A DNA stretch of 64,000 nucleotides from Prolixibacteraceae bacterium. GTDB lineage: Bacteria; Bacteroidota; Bacteroidia; Bacteroidales; Prolixibacteraceae. Positions 53,920 to 61,662 of the stretch are shown piece after piece. Every line of letters begins with the position of its first letter. Positions within the stretch are counted from its first letter, which is position 1. The notes beneath the pieces are model-generated. The model saw nothing but the letters and a program-made list of their open reading frames with translations, searched no databases and was not told where the DNA came from. The stretch spans positions 124,001 to 188,000 of the forward strand of contig JAFLKN010000003.1 in the NCBI GenBank assembly GCA_019163175.1. Direction: 5' to 3'. The position numbers and the translations under genes are program-made.

Positions 53920-55584
53920 ATGAACACAATTGATATTTACTGCGTCAATACCGGTGAAAAGAGAGTTTATCCTTTGGGTGTTACCCTCATGGAAATTAAG
54001 GATGATTTTCAGGTTAAATTGGATAACCCGATAATTGGTGCGTTGGTAAATAACAAGGTGAAAGAACTTTCTTTCGTATTCGTAAAAAACAAAAAAGTGG
54101 AGTTTATCGATTATTCGCATCCCGATGGTTTGCGCTTGTACGTGCGTTCGCTGTTTTTTATTTTGTTTGCGGCCGTTCGTGAGGTATTTCCACAGGTCAA
54201 GTTGAAAATGATGCACGGTATTTCGCGTGGCTATTATTGCGAATTGGCTGGTCTGGAGCGCCCAATAACCGATTCCGACATATTTGCGATTAAAAGCGAA
54301 ATGCAACTATTGGTTGATAGGAATATTCTTTTCGAAAAAATTGGCTTACCCACCGAGGAAGCTGTGGAGATTTGTAACAAGCAGAATTTACGGTATAAAG
54401 CTAAACTTTTTGAGCAACAGGGAGCACTGTTTTCATACTTGTATTTTATGGGCGATCAAGCCAATTATTTCTACGGACATCAGGTTCCTTCTACAGGATA
54501 TTTGACGGTTTATGATCTGGTACCTTACTACGACGGCTTGCTTTTGCGTATTCCAAAGCCTAAAAAATTTAGTGAACTTCAGCCTTATTCAAGACACGAC
54601 AAGTTGTTCGGGATTTTTCAGGAGCATAAAGACTGGGCTGAGATTTTGAATGTGCCCAATGTAGCCAACCTGAATGAAAATACAATCAACGGGCAGGCCG
54701 GCGACATCATTAAAATATCGGAAGCGCTGCACGAGAAAAAAATTGCAGAGATTGCAAACTTGATTTACGGTGTCCGTGATAAAGTGAAAATTGTACTAAT
54801 TGCAGGCCCTTCGGCTTCCGGAAAAACCACATTCAGCAAAAGATTAATGGTTCAATTGGCAGTGAATGGCCTAAAACCAACTATGATTTCATTGGATGAT
54901 TATTTTATTGATCGAGAAAAGACACCCAAAGACGAACATGGTGAATACGATTTTGAAGCCATAGAAGCTATTGATATTGAATATTTTAACCAGCAACTTG
55001 TGGAGTTGTTCAATGGAGAAATTGTAGAGTTACCCAAGTTTAATTTCACGGTAGGTCAGAAATTTCCATCGGGCAAGAAGCTTCAGCTTGGCCCCGGCAG
55101 CATTTTGGTTGTTGAAGGAATTCACGGTATGAATCCGAATTTGATTCCACACGTTAATCCTGAAAATACCTTTAAAATATTTTTATCGGCGCTCACTCAA
55201 ATTTCCATCGACGATCAGAATCATATTTCGACTACCGATAACCGGATGATTCGCCGAATGATTCGTGACAGTAAATACCGCAACTATTCGGCAGCTGAAA
55301 CCATTCGCCGCTATCCAAGTGTTCGGGCAGGTGAAGACAAAAATATTTTTCCTTTTCAGGAAAATGCTGATGTCATGTTTAATTCGGCCCTGGTTTATGA
55401 GTTGGCTGTTTTAAAAAAGTATGCCGAACCACTTCTGAAATCGGTAACCGAAAGTCAGCCGGAATTCAGCGAGAGCAATCGTTTGCTGAAATTCTTGTCG
55501 TATTTTAAAGCCGTCGATGATTTGGAAATTCCGCCGACTTCATTAATTCGTGAGTTTCTGGGAGGAAGTAGTTTTACTTATTGA
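53920..55584 (+). CDS. Nucleoside (uridine-like) kinase with TGS domain
   Basis: This 554-residue protein begins with a TGS-type domain (about 3-60), then a region resembling the second N-terminal domain of threonyl-tRNA synthetase (HPDGLRLYVRSLFFILFAAV), and ends in a P-loop kinase (about 290-554) with GPSASGKTTFSKRL, MISLDDYFIDREKTPKDEHG, and VVEGIHGMNPNLI. The kinase part matches uridine kinase. Such TGS-kinase fusions are known in Bacteroidota and Firmicutes as nucleoside kinases or uridine kinase-like. It probably phosphorylates uridine or a related nucleoside in salvage. It is 27 bp after uvrA, so co-transcription is possible. Confidence 0.9.
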   Translation: MNTIDIYCVNTGEKRVYPLGVTLMEIKDDFQVKLDNPIIGALVNNKVKELSFVFVKNKKVEFIDYSHPDGLRLYVRSLFFILFAAVREVFPQVKLKMMHGISRGYYCELAGLERPITDSDIFAIKSEMQLLVDRNILFEKIGLPTEEAVEICNKQNLRYKAKLFEQQGALFSYLYFMGDQANYFYGHQVPSTGYLTVYDLVPYYDGLLLRIPKPKKFSELQPYSRHDKLFGIFQEHKDWAEILNVPNVANLNENTINGQAGDIIKISEALHEKKIAEIANLIYGVRDKVKIVLIAGPSASGKTTFSKRLMVQLAVNGLKPTMISLDDYFIDREKTPKDEHGEYDFEAIEAIDIEYFNQQLVELFNGEIVELPKFNFTVGQKFPSGKKLQLGPGSILVVEGIHGMNPNLIPHVNPENTFKIFLSALTQISIDDQNHISTTDNRMIRRMIRDSKYRNYSAAETIRRYPSVRAGEDKNIFPFQENADVMFNSALVYELAVLKKYAEPLLKSVTESQPEFSESNRLLKFLSYFKAVDDLEIPPTSLIREFLGGSSFTY

Positions 55585-55778
55585 TTTTCGGTATAAGAAT
55601 GCCTGGCAGCAAATAAACCACTTCAGTTCAAATGCAGGTTAATGTAGTTTGTTTGTCCTGAATCGTATTCTTATCTTCATGTAATCAGGTAGTTATAAGC
55701 TTCTTTATAATTGGATAAATCCTGATTTTTACAGCCAATAAACCAGTAAAAATTTTAATGTAAAAAATTGTAAACTTA

Positions 55779-55810
55779 TTTGGAAACAATTTAAATAGGT
55801 GCTATGTTTG
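55779..55810 (+). promoter_or_regulatory. Bacteroidota-type promoter of the first superoxide dismutase gene
   Basis: TTTG at 55779-55782, 20 bases, TATGTTTG at 55803-55810, about 42 bases before the start. It matches the consensus well. Confidence 0.7.
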
Positions 55811-55851
55811 TATAGAAGATAAAAGAGTCTTTAATCTTAATTAATTACAAA

Positions 55852-56451
55852 ATGGCATTTGAATTACAGAAATTACCATACGCATACGATGCACTTGAAC
55901 CTTACATCGATGCACAAACTATGGAAATTCATCATGGGAAACATCATGCAGCATACACCAATAACTTAAATGCTGCCATTCAGGGAACAGAAACTGAAGG
56001 AAAAACAATTGAAGAAATTTTGGCAAATATATCGACTCAGTCAGTTGCAGTGCGCAACAATGGCGGAGGTTTCTACAATCACAATTTGTTTTGGGAAGTT
56101 ATGGCTCCGGGTGGTGCCAAACAACCTGAAGGCGATTTGTTGAAAGCTGTTGATGCTGCTTTTGGGTCGTATCAAAATTTTAAAGAAGCATTTACCAAAG
56201 CAGCGCTCACCCGGTTTGGGTCTGGTTGGGCGTGGCTGGTAAAGCAGGGTGATGGTCTGGTAATTTCATCTACACCTAATCAGGATAACCCGTTAATGGA
56301 TCTGGCTGAAATAAAAGGAGTACCGGTACTTGGAGTTGATGTGTGGGAACACGCATACTACCTTAAGTATCAAAACCGGCGCCCCGATTATGTTGATGCC
56401 TTTTTCAACGTGGTTAATTGGGATGAAGTTGCCCGACGGTTTAAAGGTTAG
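55852..56451 (+). CDS. sodA: Superoxide dismutase, manganese/cambialistic-type signature
   Basis: This 199-residue cytoplasmic enzyme has metal ligands H27, H77, D163 and H167, in the family motifs [19 protein letters not shown] and DVWEHAYY. The residue four before H77 is glycine (GGFYNH) and Q144 lies in STPNQDNPL; glycine plus that glutamine is the arrangement of Mn-type enzymes, whereas Fe-types carry glutamine at the first site. It converts superoxide to peroxide and oxygen. It has its own promoter candidate and ends at a strong terminator. A second superoxide dismutase of Fe-type lies about 2 kb downstream. The exact metal in vivo cannot be decided from sequence. Confidence 0.93.
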   Translation: MAFELQKLPYAYDALEPYIDAQTMEIHHGKHHAAYTNNLNAAIQGTETEGKTIEEILANISTQSVAVRNNGGGFYNHNLFWEVMAPGGAKQPEGDLLKAVDAAFGSYQNFKEAFTKAALTRFGSGWAWLVKQGDGLVISSTPNQDNPLMDLAEIKGVPVLGVDVWEHAYYLKYQNRRPDYVDAFFNVVNWDEVARRFKG

Positions 56452-56469
56452 TTGATTTTTGGTTTTTTT

Positions 56470-56505
56470 CCGCCCGAAACAGAGGTTTCGGGCGGTTTTG
56501 TTTTT
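56470..56505 (+). terminator. Intrinsic terminator of the first superoxide dismutase gene
   Basis: CCGCCCGAAAC (56470-56480), loop AGAG, GTTTCGGGCGG (56485-56495), then TTTTGTTTTT. It is GC-rich and perfectly paired. Confidence 0.95.
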
Positions 56506-56621
56506 ATAGGTAGTCATACTTCTAATATTTTTCATAAGATAAATTTGTTTTAAAAATACGACGTTTACCCTATTCTTTGGTGCCATTTAATCTCCGTATT
56601 TAGTGAACTTAAATTTTTTAT

Positions 56622-58223
56622 ATGAAAAAACATCTACTTGTTATAGCTCTATCTGTTGTTGGAGTCATTTCCGGTTATTCACAACCTACAAACATTTATC
56701 AGCCAAATGGCAGTGCAACAAATTTTGGGAAGGTTGCCGCCGACTCTTTGAATTACTATGTTGTCAATTACCCGGCTTTAACGCTTATGAAAATTGACGG
56801 CAGCAACAAGGCATCTCTGGTAACAACTTTGCCGGCTGATCCGTTTCAAACTATGATTTTCAACAAAGGGAAAGGCATATTTCCAGTGTCGGCAGGTTTA
56901 CCATTTAAATTGTTCGATGGAACAAATCAAGTAGATATTACTGGAGGGCAATTACCTTTGGCAGGTTATACCGGCGATAAAGTTATTGCTGCTGACTATT
57001 TTCATATCGGGAATTTTACCTACTTCAGAACAAGCAATAAAATCTACAAAACGGACTATACCTCTGCTGCAAGTATAAAAACTCTTGCAACTATAAAATA
57101 CACAGCAGGCACAACCGAAATGCAACATACCGCTAATTCAATTTTTTTTCAGGACATAATAGGCACTTCTATTGCTCCATCATGTATAAACCGGATTGAT
57201 TTACTTACAGGGAAAGTTGCAAAAATTGATTCATCAGCATACGGTTCGTACGACTATGGAACGGTATATAACAACGATTATTATTTCTGTACTCCTTATG
57301 GACCTGGCTCTGTAGGGAAAAGTAAAATTTATAAAGTTAGTGACAGTGGAGTTAAAACAGTAATTTATTCAGAAAACGCTTCAAACAAACATTTTGTTCG
57401 GATTGTTGGTATCACACCTAACGGTGTGATTGCTTTACTATCAACTGTAAGTGTCGGTGCCGAGTATGTTTCTATTTCCGGAGGTATTGTTACATCACTA
57501 AATTTTAATACAGTTGCAAATTCGCGGCCCTATGGAAATGTTGTAGTGGGCTCTTCACGATCAGCAAAATCGTTGGTGTATTTTGGAACACTGGATACGC
57601 TTTATACAGTGAATTCAACTAATACAGCTTTATGGGTAACCAATGGAACTCTTGCAGGAACAAAAAAAGTTAGGGGTGGTCCACCTGCTACTTTTGAAGT
57701 AAGTGGTTTGTCTCCACAATTTCCGGGAAGTGCAGAGACCTGTGGAAACGATTTATATTTTGCCGGAAAAAATGGAGCCAATACAACCCGGTTAATCTAT
57801 GTAGATGGTAATAACTATTCCGTTCAAACCAATTCTTTTGGTCTTTTTAGTACCCAACCTTCAATTCGCAAAATCGCAAATGGAATAGTTATGGTTGGCA
57901 GTCCTTTGCCAACTTCCAGTGCTGAAAAGGCAGTTTTTAAGGTAACCTGTTCTGCAATTACTGGTATTCAAAATAGCCTTTCAAATGAAGTTGCATTTGA
58001 TATTTTTCCAAATCCGGCTAAGGAGCAAATAATTGTTTCTCTCTCAGGAAAATCTGAAGAATGCGTTTTGAAAATCTATAACATGTTAGGAGAAAGTGTA
58101 CTTAATCAAATACTAGTGGAGCAAACATCCCACATTAATTTGAATTTAAAACCGGGGTTGTATTTTGTCAATGTTTTAGATGATTTAGGTAGCAAATCGA
58201 CCCGAAAACTCATTATCCAATAG
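56622..58223 (+). CDS. Secreted protein with T9SS sorting domain, function unknown
   Basis: This 533-residue protein has a signal peptide (HLLVIALSVVGVISGYSQ). The main body (about 25-455) has repeated beta-rich stretches with a regular spacing of aromatic and glycine residues (FKLFDGTNQVDITGGQL, YYFCTPYGPGSVGKSKIYKV, GNDLYFAGKNGANTTRLIYV), suggestive of a beta-propeller, though no family is recognised. The end (about 458-533) is a T9SS type A domain (VAFDIFPNPAKEQIIV and GLYFVNVLDDLGSKSTRKLI), so it is delivered to the surface. It lies between two superoxide dismutase genes but has its own spacing and terminator-like hairpins, so functional linkage is unproven. Confidence 0.85.
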   Translation: MKKHLLVIALSVVGVISGYSQPTNIYQPNGSATNFGKVAADSLNYYVVNYPALTLMKIDGSNKASLVTTLPADPFQTMIFNKGKGIFPVSAGLPFKLFDGTNQVDITGGQLPLAGYTGDKVIAADYFHIGNFTYFRTSNKIYKTDYTSAASIKTLATIKYTAGTTEMQHTANSIFFQDIIGTSIAPSCINRIDLLTGKVAKIDSSAYGSYDYGTVYNNDYYFCTPYGPGSVGKSKIYKVSDSGVKTVIYSENASNKHFVRIVGITPNGVIALLSTVSVGAEYVSISGGIVTSLNFNTVANSRPYGNVVVGSSRSAKSLVYFGTLDTLYTVNSTNTALWVTNGTLAGTKKVRGGPPATFEVSGLSPQFPGSAETCGNDLYFAGKNGANTTRLIYVDGNNYSVQTNSFGLFSTQPSIRKIANGIVMVGSPLPTSSAEKAVFKVTCSAITGIQNSLSNEVAFDIFPNPAKEQIIVSLSGKSEECVLKIYNMLGESVLNQILVEQTSHINLNLKPGLYFVNVLDDLGSKSTRKLIIQ

Positions 58224-58230
58224 AATTTCA

Positions 58231-58265
58231 GGCAAGAATGCAGAGGACTTATCTGCATTCTTGCC
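58231..58265 (+). terminator. Terminator-like hairpin after the T9SS protein gene
   Basis: GGCAAGAATGCAGA (58231-58244) pairs with TCTGCATTCTTGCC (58252-58265) perfectly over 14 bp with a 7-base loop, 8 bp after the stop. The T-content afterwards is modest. Confidence 0.8.
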
Positions 58266-58470
58266 TTCAAATTTTCAATTGCATATTTTCAATATCTTTG
58301 TTTATGCCCCTGCCTACTGCGACTGAATACTGACTACTAAACAATCTCCTCTCTTATTCAGAATCAGTATAAATTGCACTGGAATTACCGATTTTCCAAA
58401 CCTTTTGATTCGCGTTTCTGTTATCTTTCTGAAAACTAAAAATTAGTATTTAACCAAAAAGATAACCAAA

Positions 58471-59046
58471 ATGAGTTTTACATTACCCGCATTACCCTAT
58501 GCAAAAGATGCCCTTGAACCATTCATCAGTGCCCAAACTCTTGAATTTCATCACGGCAAACACCATCAGGCTTATGTCACTAATCTGAATAACCTGATTG
58601 TTGGTACAGAATTTGAAAATGCCGATTTGGAAACCATCATTAAAAAAGCTGAAGGTGGTATTTTTAACAATGGAGCACAGGTTTTTAATCACACTTTCTA
58701 CTTCGAACAATTTTCGGCAACGCCTGCAACTGAGCCTTCAGGAGCATTAAAGGCTGCAATCGAAACAACTTTCGGCTCACTTGATGCCTTTAAAGAGGCT
58801 TTTAACAAAGCTGCTGCTACTCAGTTCGGTTCAGGCTGGGCCTGGTTGGTAAAAGATGCTGCCGGAAAACTAAGTATTGTTCAGACAAGCAATGCCGGTT
58901 GTCCACTTCGCGATGGATTGACTCCGCTTTTAACCTGCGATGTTTGGGAACATGCTTATTACCTCGACAAACAAAATCTTCGTCCGGCTTACATTGCCGA
59001 TTTCTGGAAAATTACCGACTGGAGAGTTGTTGAAGCACGGTTTTAG
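58471..59046 (+). CDS. sodB: Superoxide dismutase, iron-type signature
   Basis: This 191-residue enzyme has ligands H27, H74, D157 and H161 in EFHHGKHHQAY, FNHTFYF and DVWEHAYY. Q70 in GAQVFNHTF is the Fe-type glutamine, and the Mn-type glutamine site is alanine (A142, TSNAGCPL). It shares the SFTLPALPYAKDALEP N-terminus pattern of bacterial FeSODs. Two isoenzymes of opposite signature in one locus suggest use under different metal or oxygen conditions. A small winged-helix-like gene starts 41 bp downstream. Cytoplasmic; no signal peptide. Confidence 0.94.
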   Translation: MSFTLPALPYAKDALEPFISAQTLEFHHGKHHQAYVTNLNNLIVGTEFENADLETIIKKAEGGIFNNGAQVFNHTFYFEQFSATPATEPSGALKAAIETTFGSLDAFKEAFNKAAATQFGSGWAWLVKDAAGKLSIVQTSNAGCPLRDGLTPLLTCDVWEHAYYLDKQNLRPAYIADFWKITDWRVVEARF

Positions 59047-59087
59047 TTAATTTTGACTTTGTACTTTTAACTTTTAAACTTGAAAAT

Positions 59088-59264
59088 ATGAGCGTAGAAA
59101 AAGTATTGGCCGTAATGTCTGCTTCAGACAAACCATTAACTGCAGGTAAAATTGCAGAGTTAGCAGGTTTGGATAAAAAGGTAGTTGAAAAGGCCATGAA
59201 TGAATTGAAAAAACAGGATAAAATCGTTTCTCCTATCCGTTGTGCATGGGAAGTTAAAAAGTAG
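59088..59264 (+). CDS. Small winged-helix-like protein, 58 residues
   Basis: The ATG at 59088 opens a 58-residue frame ending at 59264, with start MSVEKVLAVMSASDKPLTAG. The pattern helix-turn-helix-wing is visible: KIAELAGLDKKVVEKAM (two helices) then NELKKQDKIVSPIRCAWEV as a short wing. Similar small proteins with a degenerate winged helix are known in Bacteroidota and archaea, function undefined; DNA binding is possible. It lies 41 bp after the Fe-type superoxide dismutase gene and 15 bp before a terminator, so it is probably co-transcribed with that gene. Confidence 0.72.
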   Translation: MSVEKVLAVMSASDKPLTAGKIAELAGLDKKVVEKAMNELKKQDKIVSPIRCAWEVKK

Positions 59265-59279
59265 TCCTGAAAAAAGAAA

Positions 59280-59310
59280 AAGCCAAACGAAAGAATCGTT
59301 TGGCTTTTTT
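59280..59310 (+). terminator. Intrinsic terminator after the small winged-helix gene
   Basis: AAGCCAAACGA (59280-59290), loop AAGAA, TCGTTTGGCTT (59296-59306), then T-run to 59310. It directly adjoins copy B of the intergenic repeat. Confidence 0.92.
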
Positions 59311-59360
59311 GTAAGAGGATACCACAGACTACTCGATTGTCCGTATTGCGGACTTGTTAT
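59311..59360 (+). repeat. Hairpin-associated intergenic repeat, copy B
   Basis: GTAAGAGGATACCACAGA, then CTACTCGATTGTCC, then GTATTGCGGACT and GTTAT. It matches copy A (49864-49918, minus strand) at 17 bases on the left and 12 on the right. The end overlaps the stop codon of the LVIVD-repeat gene. GTCCG...CGGAC can form a short hairpin. Confidence 0.7.
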
Positions 59361-60646
59361 GATTTTTTCACTACAGGAATTATGCCAATTTGTTTAATAT
59401 TCTGAATATTTGTGTAATCGTACAGAATAAATCCTTTTTCACCGATCATAAAGAGGTAATTGTTCATCGGAATTGCATCATATGCATTGATTAAAGGAAA
59501 ACTTGCGATTAAATGATCTATAATTGTTAACGGATCGGCTGAATTGTATATTTTCAAACCCGCGTCCCCATCGCAAATAAAAAGCAGGTCATCATCAATT
59601 CCCAAACCTTGAGGTCCGTACATTGGGTACGATTTTAACAAAGTGAATTTGGAATAGCCATTACTCATCCGAATCACATCAAGCTGATTAACTGTACCTC
59701 GGCATGTAGTTCCGCCTTTCAAGGTTACAAATGCCAGATCGCCTTTAATCACTACCGGATCGCAGGCTGTAATGTGCGAGAAAGTGCCAATTTGAGCTGG
59801 TCTTTCCGGTACTTCCAATGACTGTACGATCATGCCGTTTTGAGTACCCAGAAACAAGTGATTGTCGGTAATAAAAATAGTTTCAACATTCCAACCAATA
59901 GATGTGGTTTGCAACAATTTAGCATCAGAAGCCGAATTCAATTTAAATGTATACAATTGATACTGACCCACGATGTACAAAAAATCTTTGTACAAACCGA
60001 AGCGAGCCATGCTTCCACCAACACCATAGGTTGACCCTGCTTGCCCGCCAATACTTCCAGTGTTAGCATAGCTGCCATCCATTGCAAGTCCACTTTCATA
60101 ACGGTAATAGGTCGGGTAATAACGTTGCTCCAACTCCTGACGAACGCTTTTTATCTCCCAGTCGGTGACCACACCCAGTGTCTCATCTAACTTGGCAACC
60201 GGATAATTTACATCGTATTTAGGTAAGGTGTAAGGAAAAACCTTTTGCACACGGCCAACTTCTTTAATGGCCGAGAAGCTTGACACATCAATCGAAACCA
60301 GGTCAACATAACTGTCGGCATACAAAATATTGTCCTTTATGGCAATGTCAACATTTCCAGGAATTTCAATAAAACCTTTGTTCTGCGGATTTTTCGGATC
60401 ACTCACATCGTAAACATGTACCCCTTTCATCTTTTCGTTGATGAAAATGTACTGGTCTTTGAAGTAGATTTTACCGGGGTTATTCATTTCATGTGCTGCA
60501 GTCATTTTAACGGCAGAACGCAAATCGGTATAACTCAAATAAACCGGGGAATTGGCTGTAAAGGTTTCGAAAACCTTATCAGTACAGGATGTCGCAAAGG
60601 CCAGTAATAAAACCAATGCTGAGAAAATATATTTAGTCTGTTTCAT
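59357..60646 (-). CDS. LVIVD-repeat lipoprotein
   Basis: This 429-residue protein has a lipobox cysteine at residue 21 (ATSC) after FSALVLLLAF. The body has beta-propeller-like repeats of the LVIVD type: KMKGVHVYDVSDPKNPQNKG, DNILYADSYVDLVSIDVSSF, and FICDGDAGLKIYNSADPL. These repeats appear in choice-of-anchor and secreted proteins of Bacteroidota; function is unclear, possibly structural or ligand binding. It is the third gene after the sigma-factor operon, 8 bp downstream of a beta-barrel protein gene, with the same orientation. A fragment containing Gly-rich YANTGSIGGQAGSTYGVGG is unusual for the family. Confidence 0.85.
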   Translation of the reverse strand: MKQTKYIFSALVLLLAFATSCTDKVFETFTANSPVYLSYTDLRSAVKMTAAHEMNNPGKIYFKDQYIFINEKMKGVHVYDVSDPKNPQNKGFIEIPGNVDIAIKDNILYADSYVDLVSIDVSSFSAIKEVGRVQKVFPYTLPKYDVNYPVAKLDETLGVVTDWEIKSVRQELEQRYYPTYYRYESGLAMDGSYANTGSIGGQAGSTYGVGGSMARFGLYKDFLYIVGQYQLYTFKLNSASDAKLLQTTSIGWNVETIFITDNHLFLGTQNGMIVQSLEVPERPAQIGTFSHITACDPVVIKGDLAFVTLKGGTTCRGTVNQLDVIRMSNGYSKFTLLKSYPMYGPQGLGIDDDLLFICDGDAGLKIYNSADPLTIIDHLIASFPLINAYDAIPMNNYLFMIGEKGFILYDYTNIQNIKQIGIIPVVKKS

Positions 60647-60654
60647 GGCTGTGG

Positions 60655-61413
60655 TTAATTAAAGATAAATCCGATTTTTAATGACAAACGCGAGAAATTG
60701 GTCTCCAGTTTATAGCCTTTATCTCCGGAATAATTGAGTTGATGGTGGCGATACCCGAATGAAAAGAACCAGCCAAAATTATCGGAAGTAAACCGCTGAA
60801 AGCCAACAGTTGGGTTGATCATGAAACCTCCTTCAGCATTAAGTTTTTCGCTGGCGTTCGGGTAAGGATAATATATAGCAGAACTTGAATAATAAATATC
60901 GCTGTAATGCTGGCGGTTGCCATCTTCGAGAGCGACCTCGTAACCAGCCTGAAGGTTGAAAAATGGAGTAAATCTGGCCTCACGAAATTTATACTGAATC
61001 TGACCGAAAACCGGCATGTACGATTCATCGAAGAACTCGGCACCAAGTCCGGCACCCACATACAATTTGTCGAAAACCCGGTAATTTAGTGAACTTGTAA
61101 ATGAAAATGGAGCCGATTGGTTATTTCCGGAGTTACCTACCAAAACGCCCAATGAGGTGTCAAAAAAATAATTCTGGAGCTGTTTCGGTTCACGCATGGC
61201 TTTCACATGCTTAATTACACTGTCAACTTCCTCTGCTTTAAATACCCAATCATTTCCGGCTGAATTGATTTTTACTTTTTCGCCATCATTAATTATTAAC
61301 TGGCCTTTAATAATTCCTCCTGTTTTGAGATAAACCATATCTTTTTTACCATTTTGGGCAAAACCCGGAACCAGGAATAATCCGGCAAAAAATAGAATCA
61401 GAATTTTTTTCAT
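60655..61413 (-). CDS. Outer-membrane beta-barrel-like protein
   Basis: This 252-residue protein has a signal peptide (ILILFFAGLFLVPGFAQ). A short N-terminal region (DMVYLKTGGIIKGQLIINDG) is a small beta module frequent in Bacteroidota envelope proteins. The remainder alternates short beta-strands (LGVLVGNSGNNQSAPFSFTS, YVGAGLGAEFFDESYMPVFG) and ends LSLKIGFIFN, an outer-membrane barrel-like terminus. Function unknown. It sits 249 bp after the barrel gene of the ECF operon and 8 bp before the LVIVD-repeat gene, with a small hairpin in its leader. Confidence 0.78.
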   Translation of the reverse strand: MKKILILFFAGLFLVPGFAQNGKKDMVYLKTGGIIKGQLIINDGEKVKINSAGNDWVFKAEEVDSVIKHVKAMREPKQLQNYFFDTSLGVLVGNSGNNQSAPFSFTSSLNYRVFDKLYVGAGLGAEFFDESYMPVFGQIQYKFREARFTPFFNLQAGYEVALEDGNRQHYSDIYYSSSAIYYPYPNASEKLNAEGGFMINPTVGFQRFTSDNFGWFFSFGYRHHQLNYSGDKGYKLETNFSRLSLKIGFIFN

Positions 61414-61435
61414 TTGATTTTGGTTTTTAGTTTTT

Positions 61436-61453
61436 AAACGTCAGAGGACGTTT
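61436..61453. repeat. Short hairpin in the leader of the beta-barrel gene
   Basis: AAACGTC-agag-GACGTTT (61436-61453) is a perfect 7-bp hairpin with a tetraloop. It lies 22 bases before the start on the minus strand and could affect translation or mRNA stability. Confidence 0.5.
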
Positions 61454-61662
61454 GTATTCTGTTTTCAGTTGTTTAACTTTTACAAAGATGTGCTGACTGA
61501 AAAAAAGGTTGCGCGGAAGAAAAAAGTTTCTCGTTTCAAATTTCAGGTTCCGGGATTAGGCTTACGAACTAAGCGTTGACGCCCTTTTCGGCACCATTAA
61601 ACCCGAAACTCGCATCACGTAACCCGCAATTCACTGCCAAAGGTAACTGGACACTGACCAAT

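Noticed and set aside
55585-55778. A possible small RNA or gene between the nucleoside kinase and the first superoxide dismutase
   Set aside because: No open frame with a start and ribosome site, no stable stem-loop, and no tRNA-like pattern was seen.
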